Shown here piece after piece: positions 34,972 to 43,649 of a stretch of DNA of 64,000 bases. This DNA is from Saprospiraceae bacterium (GTDB lineage: Bacteria > Bacteroidota > Bacteroidia > Chitinophagales > Saprospiraceae): positions 1 to 64,000 of the forward strand of contig JABWBR010000056.1 in NCBI GenBank assembly GCA_013360405.1, written 5' to 3'. Under the pieces are notes generated by a model. It was given only the letters and a program-made list of their open reading frames with translations. It searched no databases and was not told where the DNA came from. How positions within the stretch are numbered: the stretch's first letter is position 1; the number at the start of each line of letters is the position of its first letter. The translations under genes were made by a program, and so were the position numbers.

Positions 34972-37900
34972 ATGTGTAATAACCATACATTTTTTTTATT
35001 AGCGCTCGTGCTGGCTATTGGCTGCCGCCCGAACGACAAATCGGCCGAGTCCGTTTTTACCCAATTATCGCCCCGGCGCACGGGAATGAAGTTTGAAAAC
35101 AAACTAAAATTCGACAAAGACTTCAACATTTACACCTACCGCAATTTCTACAACGGCGGTGGGGTAGCCATGGGTGATATCAACGGCGACGGGCTCATTG
35201 ACGTATACCTCACCGCCAACATGGGGGATAACAAACTTTTTTTGAACAAAGGCAACTTTGAGTTTGAAGATATCACCGACAAGGCAGGCGTAGCGGGCAA
35301 ACAAGGCTGGAGCACAGGGGTAAGTATGGCCGACGTAAACGGCGACGGCAGGCTCGATATCTACGTGTGCAACTCGGGGGATGTAAAGGGCGACAACAAA
35401 AAAAACGAGTTATTCATCAACAACGGCGACCTGACCTTTTCTGAAGAAGCAGGAGCATATGGCCTGGCCGACCAGGGATTTTCCACCCATGCCGTTTTTT
35501 TCGATTACGACAAAGACGGCGACCTCGACATGTACCTGCTCAACAACTCCTATCGCGCCATCGGTAGTTTTGACCTTCGCAAAAATGAAAGGGAAAAACG
35601 CGACCCCGAAGGTGGCGACAAACTATTCCGCAACGACGGCGCCAGGTTTGTCGACGTAAGTGAACAGGCCGGCATCTACGGCAGCATCATCGGCTTCGGG
35701 CTCGGCGTAACTGTCGGCGACGTCAATCGCGACGGTTGGCTCGATATTTATGTGTCAAACGACTTTTTCGAGCGCGACTACCTGTATATAAACAATGGCA
35801 ACGGCACTTTTTCTGAACAACTCGAACAACAGATGGGGTCTATCAGCGCCGCCTCGATGGGCGCCGACATGGCCGATATCAACAACGACGGCTGGGCTGA
35901 TATTTTCGTTACCGAAATGTTGCCCCAACCCAACGAGCGCCTGAAAACCGCTACCACCTTCGACAGTTGGAACCGCTTCCAGTTGTCGCAGCAAAGCGGC
36001 TATTTTCATCAGTTTACCCGCAACATGTTGCAGCTCAACAACGGCGACGATACCTACAGCGAAATCGGCCGACTGGCCGGCGTAGAAGCCACCGACTGGA
36101 GCTGGGGCGCCTTGATCTTCGATATGGATAACGACGGCCTCAAAGATATTTTTGTAGCCAACGGCATCTTCCAGGATCTGACCAACCAGGACTACCTCAA
36201 CTTTATTGCCAACGAAGAAACCAAACGTTCGATTATTACCCAAAAAGGGGTTGATTATAAAAAACTCATCGACGCCATTCCTTCCACGCCCGTTTCCAAC
36301 TACGCCTTTCACAACGAAGGAGGCCTGAAATTTGTCAACAAAGCCAAAGAATGGGGGCTCGACCTGCCCTCCTTTTCCAACGGCTCGGCTTATGGCGACC
36401 TCGACAACGACGGCGACCTCGACCTGGTGATCAACAACGTCAATATGCCCCTGTTTGTGTATCGCAACGAAACCAGCGCCCTGATGCCTCAACACCGCTA
36501 CCTGAAAATAGAACTCGAAGGCGAAAAAGGCAACCGTTGGGCGGTAGGCTCCAGGCTGACGGCATATCACGGGGATAAAACCTGGTACCTCGAGCAGATG
36601 CCCATGCGCGGATTTCAGTCGTCGGTTGATCCAAGGCCCAATTTCGGTTTGGGCAATACCGCGCAACTCGATTCGCTGGTTATAGACTGGTACGACGGCA
36701 AAAAAACGGTCTTGACCCAAATAAGAACCAACCAGACCCTCCGGATAACACATGCTGACGCCAAAGAGCCTGCGGGCAAGCCTATTAAAGCCGGCAACAA
36801 AACGACATTGACCCCGCTTGCCGGCAACGGCGGCATCGATTTCCGGCACCAGGAAAACCTCTTTGTCGATTTTGACCGCGACCGGCTGATCTACCACATG
36901 CTTTCCACCGACGGCCCCAAAGTAGCCGTCGGCGACATCAACGGCGACGGCCTCGACGACTTTTATATCGGCGGCGCCAAAGACCAGGCAGGCAGGATGT
37001 ATATGCAATCGTCCGCCGGCCGTTTCAAGCCGGTCAACGAAGCTGTTTTTGAAAAAGACAAACTATCAGAAGATACCGATGCCTTGTTTTTTGACGCCGA
37101 TGGCGACCGCGACCTGGACCTCTATGTGTGCAGCGGCGGCAACGAATTTTCCACAGGCTCTTCGGGCTTGCTGGACAGGCTGTATTTCAACGACGGGCGC
37201 GGCAACTTTACGCGTTCGCCGCAATACCTGCCCACCGGGTTTGAGAGCTCGTCGTGCGTACAAGCTGCCGATCACGACGGCGACGGCGACCTCGATTTGT
37301 TTGTCGGCGTGAGGTTGCGGCCGTTTTTATACGGCGTACCTACCAATGGGTATCTGTTGCAAAACGACAGCAAGGGCAACTTCACCGATATCACCGCCAC
37401 CGCCGCCCCCGGCATGCGCGAAGTAGGCATGGTGACCGACGTGCTGTGGAAGGACTTCGACGGCGACAAAGACCCCGACCTGCTGCTTTCGGGCGAGTGG
37501 ATGCCCATCAAGCTGTTTATCAACACAAACGGCGCTTACAAAGAAACCTCCGCCGGACTGGAATCCACCGGCGGCTGGTGGAATTGCCTGAAAGCCGCCG
37601 ACCTCGACAACGACGGCGATCTCGATATCGTAGCCGGCAACCACGGCCTCAACTCCCGCTTCAGAGCATCCAAAGAGAAACCAGTGACTATGTATGTCAA
37701 TGACTTCGACCAAAACGGCTCCGCGGAACAAATCATTTGCATGTACAATGGCGACATATCGTATCCCATGGTGTTGCGCCACGACCTGGTGAGCCAAATG
37801 CCTGGTTTGAAGAAAAAATACCTCAAATACGAAAGTTATCAGGACCAGACCATTACAGATATATTCACCCCCGAGCAGTTGAAAGGCGCCCTTACACACG

Positions 37901-38283
37901 ACGTATACGAATTTCGAAGTGTTTTGCTGATCAATGACGGCAAAGGCGCTTTTTCCATACAAACTCTCCCTGTGGAAGCCCAAATGGCTCCCATGTTCGG
38001 TTTGCTTATTACCGATTTGGATCGCGACGGGCTACAAGATATTTTGATGGGTGGCAATTTTTATCGCTCCAAACCCGAGGTTGGCCGCTATGACGCCAGT
38101 TTCGGCGTTTTCCTTAAAGGTGATGGTAAAAACCGGTTTGCCGCTGTTTCTCCTGCTTATAGCGGATTTAAGGTAGCCGGCGAGGTCAGAGATATCGTAG
38201 ATTTAAAAACCGGGGCAAATTCGCGGTTGGTGCTGGTGGCGAGGAATGATGATGTACCGTTGGTGTTTGCCGTTGGTAGGTAA
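34972..38283 (+). CDS. CRTAC1-like lipoprotein with FG-GAP/VCBS repeats and ASPIC/UnbV domain (copy 2)
   Basis: A 1,103-residue paralogue of the 30738 protein; long stretches match by eye (GIYGSIIGFGLGVTVGDVNR, then DGWLDIYVSNDFFERDYLY in both). The lipobox is LAIGC near Cys18. The calcium-loop repeats DxNxDGxxD and the ASPIC/UnbV domain near residue 543 (MPMRGFQSSVDPRPNFGLGN) are intact. A tandem duplication separated by one small lipoprotein gene and a MITE-like element. Its stop codon runs directly into the composite repeat at 38288. Confidence 0.9.
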   Translation: MCNNHTFFLLALVLAIGCRPNDKSAESVFTQLSPRRTGMKFENKLKFDKDFNIYTYRNFYNGGGVAMGDINGDGLIDVYLTANMGDNKLFLNKGNFEFEDITDKAGVAGKQGWSTGVSMADVNGDGRLDIYVCNSGDVKGDNKKNELFINNGDLTFSEEAGAYGLADQGFSTHAVFFDYDKDGDLDMYLLNNSYRAIGSFDLRKNEREKRDPEGGDKLFRNDGARFVDVSEQAGIYGSIIGFGLGVTVGDVNRDGWLDIYVSNDFFERDYLYINNGNGTFSEQLEQQMGSISAASMGADMADINNDGWADIFVTEMLPQPNERLKTATTFDSWNRFQLSQQSGYFHQFTRNMLQLNNGDDTYSEIGRLAGVEATDWSWGALIFDMDNDGLKDIFVANGIFQDLTNQDYLNFIANEETKRSIITQKGVDYKKLIDAIPSTPVSNYAFHNEGGLKFVNKAKEWGLDLPSFSNGSAYGDLDNDGDLDLVINNVNMPLFVYRNETSALMPQHRYLKIELEGEKGNRWAVGSRLTAYHGDKTWYLEQMPMRGFQSSVDPRPNFGLGNTAQLDSLVIDWYDGKKTVLTQIRTNQTLRITHADAKEPAGKPIKAGNKTTLTPLAGNGGIDFRHQENLFVDFDRDRLIYHMLSTDGPKVAVGDINGDGLDDFYIGGAKDQAGRMYMQSSAGRFKPVNEAVFEKDKLSEDTDALFFDADGDRDLDLYVCSGGNEFSTGSSGLLDRLYFNDGRGNFTRSPQYLPTGFESSSCVQAADHDGDGDLDLFVGVRLRPFLYGVPTNGYLLQNDSKGNFTDITATAAPGMREVGMVTDVLWKDFDGDKDPDLLLSGEWMPIKLFINTNGAYKETSAGLESTGGWWNCLKAADLDNDGDLDIVAGNHGLNSRFRASKEKPVTMYVNDFDQNGSAEQIICMYNGDISYPMVLRHDLVSQMPGLKKKYLKYESYQDQTITDIFTPEQLKGALTHDVYEFRSVLLINDGKGAFSIQTLPVEAQMAPMFGLLITDLDRDGLQDILMGGNFYRSKPEVGRYDASFGVFLKGDGKNRFAAVSPAYSGFKVAGEVRDIVDLKTGANSRLVLVARNDDVPLVFAVGR

Positions 38284-38287
38284 CTTC

Positions 38288-38421
38288 TGTTGTCGGTTGT
38301 GGGTTGTCGGTTGTCGGTTATCCGTTCCTTATCTTTGCCAGTAGAGACAAATCATGATTTGTCTCTACCTAACCAAACCGAGAACAGAGAACAGAGAACA
38401 GAGAACAGAGAACAGAGAACT
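38288..38421. repeat. Composite repeat element A: GGTTGTC array, 58-bp block, CAGAGAA array
   Basis: Parts in order: five GGTTGTC-type heptamers (38288-38320), a 58-bp block (38321-38378), then a partial and five full CAGAGAA heptamers ending at 38420, two bases before the next start codon. The 58-bp block is identical to 43385-43442. It contains TATCTTTG (38330-38337), a match to the -7 promoter box, and a perfect 28-bp palindrome at 38341-38368 (GTAGAGACAAATCA and its complement). Confidence 0.95.
38330..38337 (+). promoter_or_regulatory. -7 promoter box inside element A
   Basis: TATCTTTG fits TAnnTTTG. The upstream GGTTGTC array supplies a TTG every 7 bp, so a -33-like TTG lies 16 or 23 bp away depending on the unit. 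It would drive the CHU_C-type gene and the SusC gene downstream. Confidence 0.45.
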
Positions 38422-40365
38422 ATGTGGTGGAAAGCAGCTATAGCGGTGATCTTCGTAGTCGTCCTTGCAACGAGCGAATTGCAAGGGCAGCCATTTCCGT
38501 GCGATCGAAATATGTACATGGCGGTGACGCCTGCGGTGGGGCAGACCACGCAGCTTCGAACCTGGACACTCAACCCTGTCACCGGCGAGCCTGTTTTTAA
38601 TCCTTTCGTGGTGGAACTCAACGTGGTAGTCAATGCATTGGGGTATAGCGTAATAGACGGACATCTTTACGGGCTTGATCCGCTGAACGGCAATCTGTAC
38701 CGTATCAGTAGTACAGGAAGCGTAACCGATTTGGGTGTGCCCAACGGACTAGATATGCAATACGAATATTATGCCGGAGAGTTAGCGCCTAATGGGCAAA
38801 ACATCATCCTGATCGGCAGAACCAGAGATACCAAGGTTGACCGGGTAATGTATTCCATCGGGTTATTGGGTACTACTTACAATGCCGGTTACGTGTCGAT
38901 CGTATGCGATTGGGCCCCCAGCATCGGAGATATAGCGTTTAATCCGGTTTTTGGGATATTAGTGGGGTTTGACAATGCTACCCGGCGACTGGTAGATGTC
39001 AGCACCGGCGGCAATATCACCGGCACCTTGCAGGGTAGCAATTCGCAGCTGAATATGGGGTCCTTGTTTTACGACGAGCAGGGGCGGCTTTTCGGATATG
39101 GCAGCACAGGCGGCCCCGAAACCCAATTATATCAGATTAATACGTCGAACGGCCAGGTGAGTACGGCAGGCTCCTGGGTGAGCGGCCGGTTTACCGACGG
39201 CTGCGGCTGCCCTTACCGGTTGGCTTTTGAAAAAACAGTTGAGCCGGCAGCTACGCTACCTTGTACAGAAGTGACGTACCGCTACGAAATACTCAGCACC
39301 GCGGGCATTCCCTACAGCCAGGCGGAATTGAAAGATACCTTTCCGGTTGGATTCGAAATCGTATCGGTGTCGGGTTTATCCAGTCTGAGTGTGATTGAAA
39401 GCGGTGCGGGAAGCCGCATCCTGCATATCAGAAAAGTACAAACCCTATTGGATCTGAATGTCATAGAAGTGGTAGTCAGAGTAGGTGCGCTAACGGGAAC
39501 TTATGCATCCCAGGCCACCCTGGGGCCGTTCCCTAATGCGCTTGGCAACACCTTGCTTTCTGATGATCCCGGGCAGCCGGGCGTTCCCCAGCCCACGCCT
39601 CTGCACATCATCGGCGCCGTTGATTTGATTGCCGATACGCTGTTATTCCTTTGCCAGGGCTCGTTGAGGAATATCGAGGCCAACCCGACAGCCTCGAGTT
39701 ATCAATGGAATACCGGCGAAACAACCGGCCATATTACGGTCTCCTCGCCGGGCGTATACACCCTTACGGCTATCGGGCCCTGTGGCGAATACGTAGATTC
39801 CATAGAAATTAAATCCGTTCTGGAGCCGTTATGGGTCGATTTGGGCCCCGACAGGGCCGTTTTGGCAGGCGACGAGACCGTTTTGCAGGGCAGTACTAAT
39901 GCCACTACAGACTTGCTATTCGAGTGGAGTGCCCAGGGCGATACCGTCATGAGTTGCAGTGATTGCCCTCATCCGCTGGTGGCGCCCAGCTCCACCACGA
40001 TCTATGCGCTGTCGGTCACCGATGAAAACGGTTGTACGGCCTCAGATACCCTGCAAATTGACCTGTTGCCCGCCTTGCGCATCTACGCGCCAAATGCATT
40101 TAGCCCCAACAGCGACGGCATCAACGATGTGTTTTACATACAGGGCAAAGGCGGGCGGTCCATTGACAGGCTTCGCATCTTTGACCGTTGGGGTAATGAG
40201 GTTTTTGATAAAACTGAGGGACAGCTCAACGACCCCAATTTTTCCTGGAATGGGTATCACCGCGGCAAACCTGCTTCTGAAGGCGTGTATCTATACGTGG
40301 CGTCACTCACCCTGTCGGATGGGCGGCAGGTGGTTGTTTCCGGCGATTTGAATTTATTTAGATAA
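38422..40365 (+). CDS. Exported adhesin-like protein with CHU_C / type B T9SS sorting domain
   Basis: A 647-residue secreted protein. The ATG at 38422 begins a signal peptide (MWWKAAIAVIFVVVLATSEL, cleavage near LQGQ). The open frame continues upstream through the heptamer array to a TTG at 38290, which I reject. Residues about 30-275 resemble DUF6923 beta-propeller-type domains; then a DUF11-like segment (FEKTVEPAATLPCTEVTYRY); an Ig/PKD-like part; and the last ~90 residues are the gliding-motility-associated C-terminal domain (YAPNAFSPNSDGINDVFYIQ, then FDRWGNEVFD). T9SS export to the surface is inferred. It is followed after 16 bp by a SusC gene, probably one operon. Confidence 0.88.
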   Translation: MWWKAAIAVIFVVVLATSELQGQPFPCDRNMYMAVTPAVGQTTQLRTWTLNPVTGEPVFNPFVVELNVVVNALGYSVIDGHLYGLDPLNGNLYRISSTGSVTDLGVPNGLDMQYEYYAGELAPNGQNIILIGRTRDTKVDRVMYSIGLLGTTYNAGYVSIVCDWAPSIGDIAFNPVFGILVGFDNATRRLVDVSTGGNITGTLQGSNSQLNMGSLFYDEQGRLFGYGSTGGPETQLYQINTSNGQVSTAGSWVSGRFTDGCGCPYRLAFEKTVEPAATLPCTEVTYRYEILSTAGIPYSQAELKDTFPVGFEIVSVSGLSSLSVIESGAGSRILHIRKVQTLLDLNVIEVVVRVGALTGTYASQATLGPFPNALGNTLLSDDPGQPGVPQPTPLHIIGAVDLIADTLLFLCQGSLRNIEANPTASSYQWNTGETTGHITVSSPGVYTLTAIGPCGEYVDSIEIKSVLEPLWVDLGPDRAVLAGDETVLQGSTNATTDLLFEWSAQGDTVMSCSDCPHPLVAPSSTTIYALSVTDENGCTASDTLQIDLLPALRIYAPNAFSPNSDGINDVFYIQGKGGRSIDRLRIFDRWGNEVFDKTEGQLNDPNFSWNGYHRGKPASEGVYLYVASLTLSDGRQVVVSGDLNLFR

Positions 40366-40381
40366 ACCAAAACCCAGTATA

Positions 40382-43342
40382 ATGAATTCTTACGCGCTCC
40401 GTTTAATATTGATTTTTGGGTGGTGGTATATTGCGCCCGCCCTGCTTTTCTCCCAGCAAATCAACGGCTTGATCAAAGATACCGCCGACAAACCGCTCGA
40501 AGGCATCACTATACAGGTAAAAGGCACGAGTAAGGTAGCTACGAGCGATGCTGCGGGGAAGTTTGAAATAACCGCCCAACAAGGCGATACCCTGCAGGTA
40601 TTTGTGGGATACAGCGATTTTGAGTTTGTAGTCGGTTCAAATCCCAATCCGGAAATCATATTATTTCAACCTAATAAAACAGAAAACCCAGCCATTCAAA
40701 TCGGTTATGGCCTGGTCAGGCAATCGGACTTGGGTGGGGCCGTAACCCATTTGGGAACGGCCGATTTTACGCAAGGCCATGTGTATCACCCTTATCAACT
40801 CATCAGGGGGCGCGCGGCGGGGCTTACCTTGTCGCGGCCCGGCAGCAATCCGCTCGGTAATTTCGATGCCAATCAGCGCGGGGTGCATACCATGCTGGGC
40901 GACAACCAGCCGCTGGTGGTCATCGACGGATTCCCCGGCGCCTCGCTGCAATCCATCGATCCGCAGGATATCGCCGCCATCGACGTACTCCGGGAGTCTT
41001 CCCTGGCTGCCATCTACGGCGCCCGGGCCGCCAACGGCGTTATTATGATCCGAACAAAAAACGCCGGCCCAAGCGATACGCAGGTGAGCTACAGCGGCTA
41101 CGTGGCAGCCGAGCAAATTACCCGGTATCCCAGGATATTGAGTGCGCAGGAATACAGAAACGCTTTGCAGGATTTTTCCAACCTGATCTTTGACCCCGCC
41201 CAGTTGGATTTGGGCAGCGCTACCGACTGGCCGCGCGAAATTACGCGCTCGCCTTTCAGCCATGCCCATCAACTGGCCTTTTCACAGGGCAACGGAAATT
41301 CCGGCTACCGGCTATCCCTCAATTATCGCCGCACTGAAGGCATTACACCCCACAACTATTTCGAACAATGGAACGGTTGGCTCCACCTGCGCCACAATGC
41401 CTGGAAAAACCGCTTGCAACTCCAGGCACAACTGGGATACACCCAGCGCCCCTATCAAGACGTAGTGGGAGACATCATGCGGTATGCGGCTTCTTTCAAC
41501 CCCACTGCGCCTATATTTGACGCTTCCAGACCCGAATTCGGCGGGTATTACCAAACCCTCACATTCGAATCGTACAACCCCGTGGCCATGCTCGAGCAAA
41601 TCAGGCGCAGGGGCAAGCAGCAGGTGGGAACTCTTAATGCACAAGCAAGTCTGTTACTTGCCAAGGGCCTTACCTGGACCGGGCGGCTCGGCTTTCAACA
41701 AACCAATGCAGGCACAAATACGATCGTTTCCGCCCAGAGCTTTTATGTGGGTTATACCACCAAAGGCCGTGCCGACCGTACATATGACGAAACGGCTAAC
41801 CAACTTGCAGAAACCACCCTGCAATACGAAGGGCAGTTGAATAACCACGGTTTTACCGCTATGGCCGGCTATGCCTATCAAAAATTCGCCAATCAGGGTT
41901 TGGCTGTTCAAGGCTATGACTTCATTTGGGATATCAACCAAAATTTCTTCAACCAGGGGTACAATTGGGGCGTCGAACCCGACGACAGGAGAAGTGACCT
42001 ACGAGATTTTCGCCGCGAATCTGCGCTTGTCGCCTTTTTCGGTCGGGCTGCCTATAATTGGAAAAGAGCCGTATTTGCTACGATTACCTACCGCCGGGAG
42101 GGTTCTACCCGCTTTGGCGCCAATAACAAATGGGGCAACTTTTACGGCGCCAACTTATCGGTTGAACTCAACCACTTCCTGCAATCCAAACGGCTGGAAT
42201 ACCTGCGTTTGCGAACCGGCTACGGCCTTAGCGGCTCGCTGCCGGCCGACGGGGTTAACTCCGCCAGACTATATGAGCCGTTTATCCCATTTTACTACAA
42301 CGGTCGTTTTGTGCAAAGCTACGGCCCCGTCTCAGCCCCCAACCCCGACCTCCAATGGGAAAGCCGAAGAGAGACCAATGCCGGCATTGATTTGGCGATA
42401 TCGGGGGGCAAATTGGCCTTATCGCTTGATTACTATACCAATCATGCAGAAGACCTGATTTTCCAGACCAATGATTTTACTACCTGGTATTTTAATCGAA
42501 AATTTGTAAACCAATACGCCATCAGAAACCGGGGTATTGAATTAAACCTGCAAGCGACTCTTTTAAACAAAAAGGACCTGCGTTGGGGAATATCGGGCAA
42601 CCTGGCCATGAACAAGTCTATCTATACCGATTTGGGTGATATCAACGGGTTGCCCCAATTTGCCAACAACGGAATCTTATTCGGAAGTTATGGCGTTACG
42701 GAATTATACCTGGAAGAAGGCCGGCCGGTAGGAAACTTTCACACCCTTGTCTTTAAAGGAGTCAATAACGGTTTGTGGGAGTTTGAGGATGTCAACCGCG
42801 ACGGTGGATCGTGTGAATGCTATGAAGATTATGCCGACGTCGGCGCCGGCCTTCCTAAAGCAACCATCGGCATAGGCACCGATATACAATGGAAACGTTG
42901 GAATCTAAGCATGTTTTTCCGGGGAGTAAGGGGCCACAGTCTGGTGAATGTACATCGACTCGAAACCGGTGTGCCTGCGCAACTCCAGTTGAATATGAAT
43001 GTTCATGAAGAGGCGGTTAAACAGCCTGCATCGGGATTGGTTACCGTCAGCAATTTTTCCGATTTTTATGTAGACAACGCCTCTTTCTGGCAACTGGACA
43101 ATCTTGTGCTGAGTTACGAATGGCCAAAAACTACTAAGTTGCCCCTGCGCATTTATTTTGCAGGACAGCAACTATTCACCCTGACCAAATACTCCGGCAT
43201 CGACCCCGAAGTGCGCCTGAAAAATAACCTCGAAGGGCTATATAATCCTACACAAGGCGTACCTTACATTCCCGGTTTTGAAACCCGCGGCGTACATTAT
43301 CCTACGCGGACATTCGTACTGGGTGTGCAGGTGGGGATGTAG
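40382..43342 (+). CDS. SusC/RagA-type TonB-linked receptor lacking a SusD partner
   Basis: A 986-residue outer-membrane receptor: signal peptide ending near LLFSQ, carboxypeptidase-like domain (INGLIKDTADKPLEGITIQV), plug with PLVVIDGFPGASLQSIDPQD and YGARAANGVIMIRTKN, and barrel end RTFVLGVQVGM. The usual EVVVVGYGTQ TonB box is degenerate (AIQIGYGLVRQ). No susD lies next to it: the CHU_C gene is upstream and a CRTAC1-like gene downstream. TonB coupling or ligand specificity may therefore differ from the standard pair. Confidence 0.92.
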   Translation: MNSYALRLILIFGWWYIAPALLFSQQINGLIKDTADKPLEGITIQVKGTSKVATSDAAGKFEITAQQGDTLQVFVGYSDFEFVVGSNPNPEIILFQPNKTENPAIQIGYGLVRQSDLGGAVTHLGTADFTQGHVYHPYQLIRGRAAGLTLSRPGSNPLGNFDANQRGVHTMLGDNQPLVVIDGFPGASLQSIDPQDIAAIDVLRESSLAAIYGARAANGVIMIRTKNAGPSDTQVSYSGYVAAEQITRYPRILSAQEYRNALQDFSNLIFDPAQLDLGSATDWPREITRSPFSHAHQLAFSQGNGNSGYRLSLNYRRTEGITPHNYFEQWNGWLHLRHNAWKNRLQLQAQLGYTQRPYQDVVGDIMRYAASFNPTAPIFDASRPEFGGYYQTLTFESYNPVAMLEQIRRRGKQQVGTLNAQASLLLAKGLTWTGRLGFQQTNAGTNTIVSAQSFYVGYTTKGRADRTYDETANQLAETTLQYEGQLNNHGFTAMAGYAYQKFANQGLAVQGYDFIWDINQNFFNQGYNWGVEPDDRRSDLRDFRRESALVAFFGRAAYNWKRAVFATITYRREGSTRFGANNKWGNFYGANLSVELNHFLQSKRLEYLRLRTGYGLSGSLPADGVNSARLYEPFIPFYYNGRFVQSYGPVSAPNPDLQWESRRETNAGIDLAISGGKLALSLDYYTNHAEDLIFQTNDFTTWYFNRKFVNQYAIRNRGIELNLQATLLNKKDLRWGISGNLAMNKSIYTDLGDINGLPQFANNGILFGSYGVTELYLEEGRPVGNFHTLVFKGVNNGLWEFEDVNRDGGSCECYEDYADVGAGLPKATIGIGTDIQWKRWNLSMFFRGVRGHSLVNVHRLETGVPAQLQLNMNVHEEAVKQPASGLVTVSNFSDFYVDNASFWQLDNLVLSYEWPKTTKLPLRIYFAGQQLFTLTKYSGIDPEVRLKNNLEGLYNPTQGVPYIPGFETRGVHYPTRTFVLGVQVGM

Positions 43343-43344
43343 GC

Positions 43345-43610
43345 GGTTGTCCGTTGTCGGTTCTCTGTTCTCTGTTGTCGGTTCTCCGTTCCTTATCTTT
43401 GCCAGTAGAGACAAATCATGATTTGTCTCTACCTAACCAAACAGAAAACAGAAAACAGAAAACAGAAAACAGAGAACAGAGAACAGAGAACAGAGAACAG
43501 AAAACAGAAAACAGAGAACAGAGAACAGAAAACAGAGAACAGAGAACAGAGAACAGAGAACAGAGAACAGAGAACAGAGAACAGAGAACAGAGAACAGAG
43601 AACAGAGAAC
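43345..43610. repeat. Composite repeat element B: GTTNTC array, 58-bp block, 24 CAG(A/G)AA heptamers
   Basis: Six NGTT(G/C)TC heptamers (43345-43386), the 58-bp block identical to element A (43385-43442, palindrome 43405-43432), then exactly 24 heptamers at 43442-43609: CAGAAAA and CAGAGAA variants in runs, ending with 11 perfect CAGAGAA. Some left-arm units (TGTTCTC) are the reverse complement of the right-arm unit, so the element can fold. It lies between a SusC gene and a CRTAC1-like gene. Confidence 0.96.
43394..43401 (+). promoter_or_regulatory. -7 promoter box inside element B
   Basis: TATCTTTG, as in element A, 16 bp after a TTG in the left heptamer array. It would direct transcription through the palindrome and the 24-unit array into the CRTAC1-like gene. 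Confidence 0.45.
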
Positions 43611-43649
43611 ATTGCCAAAATAACCTTCGTAATCCTTATTGGATGGGGG

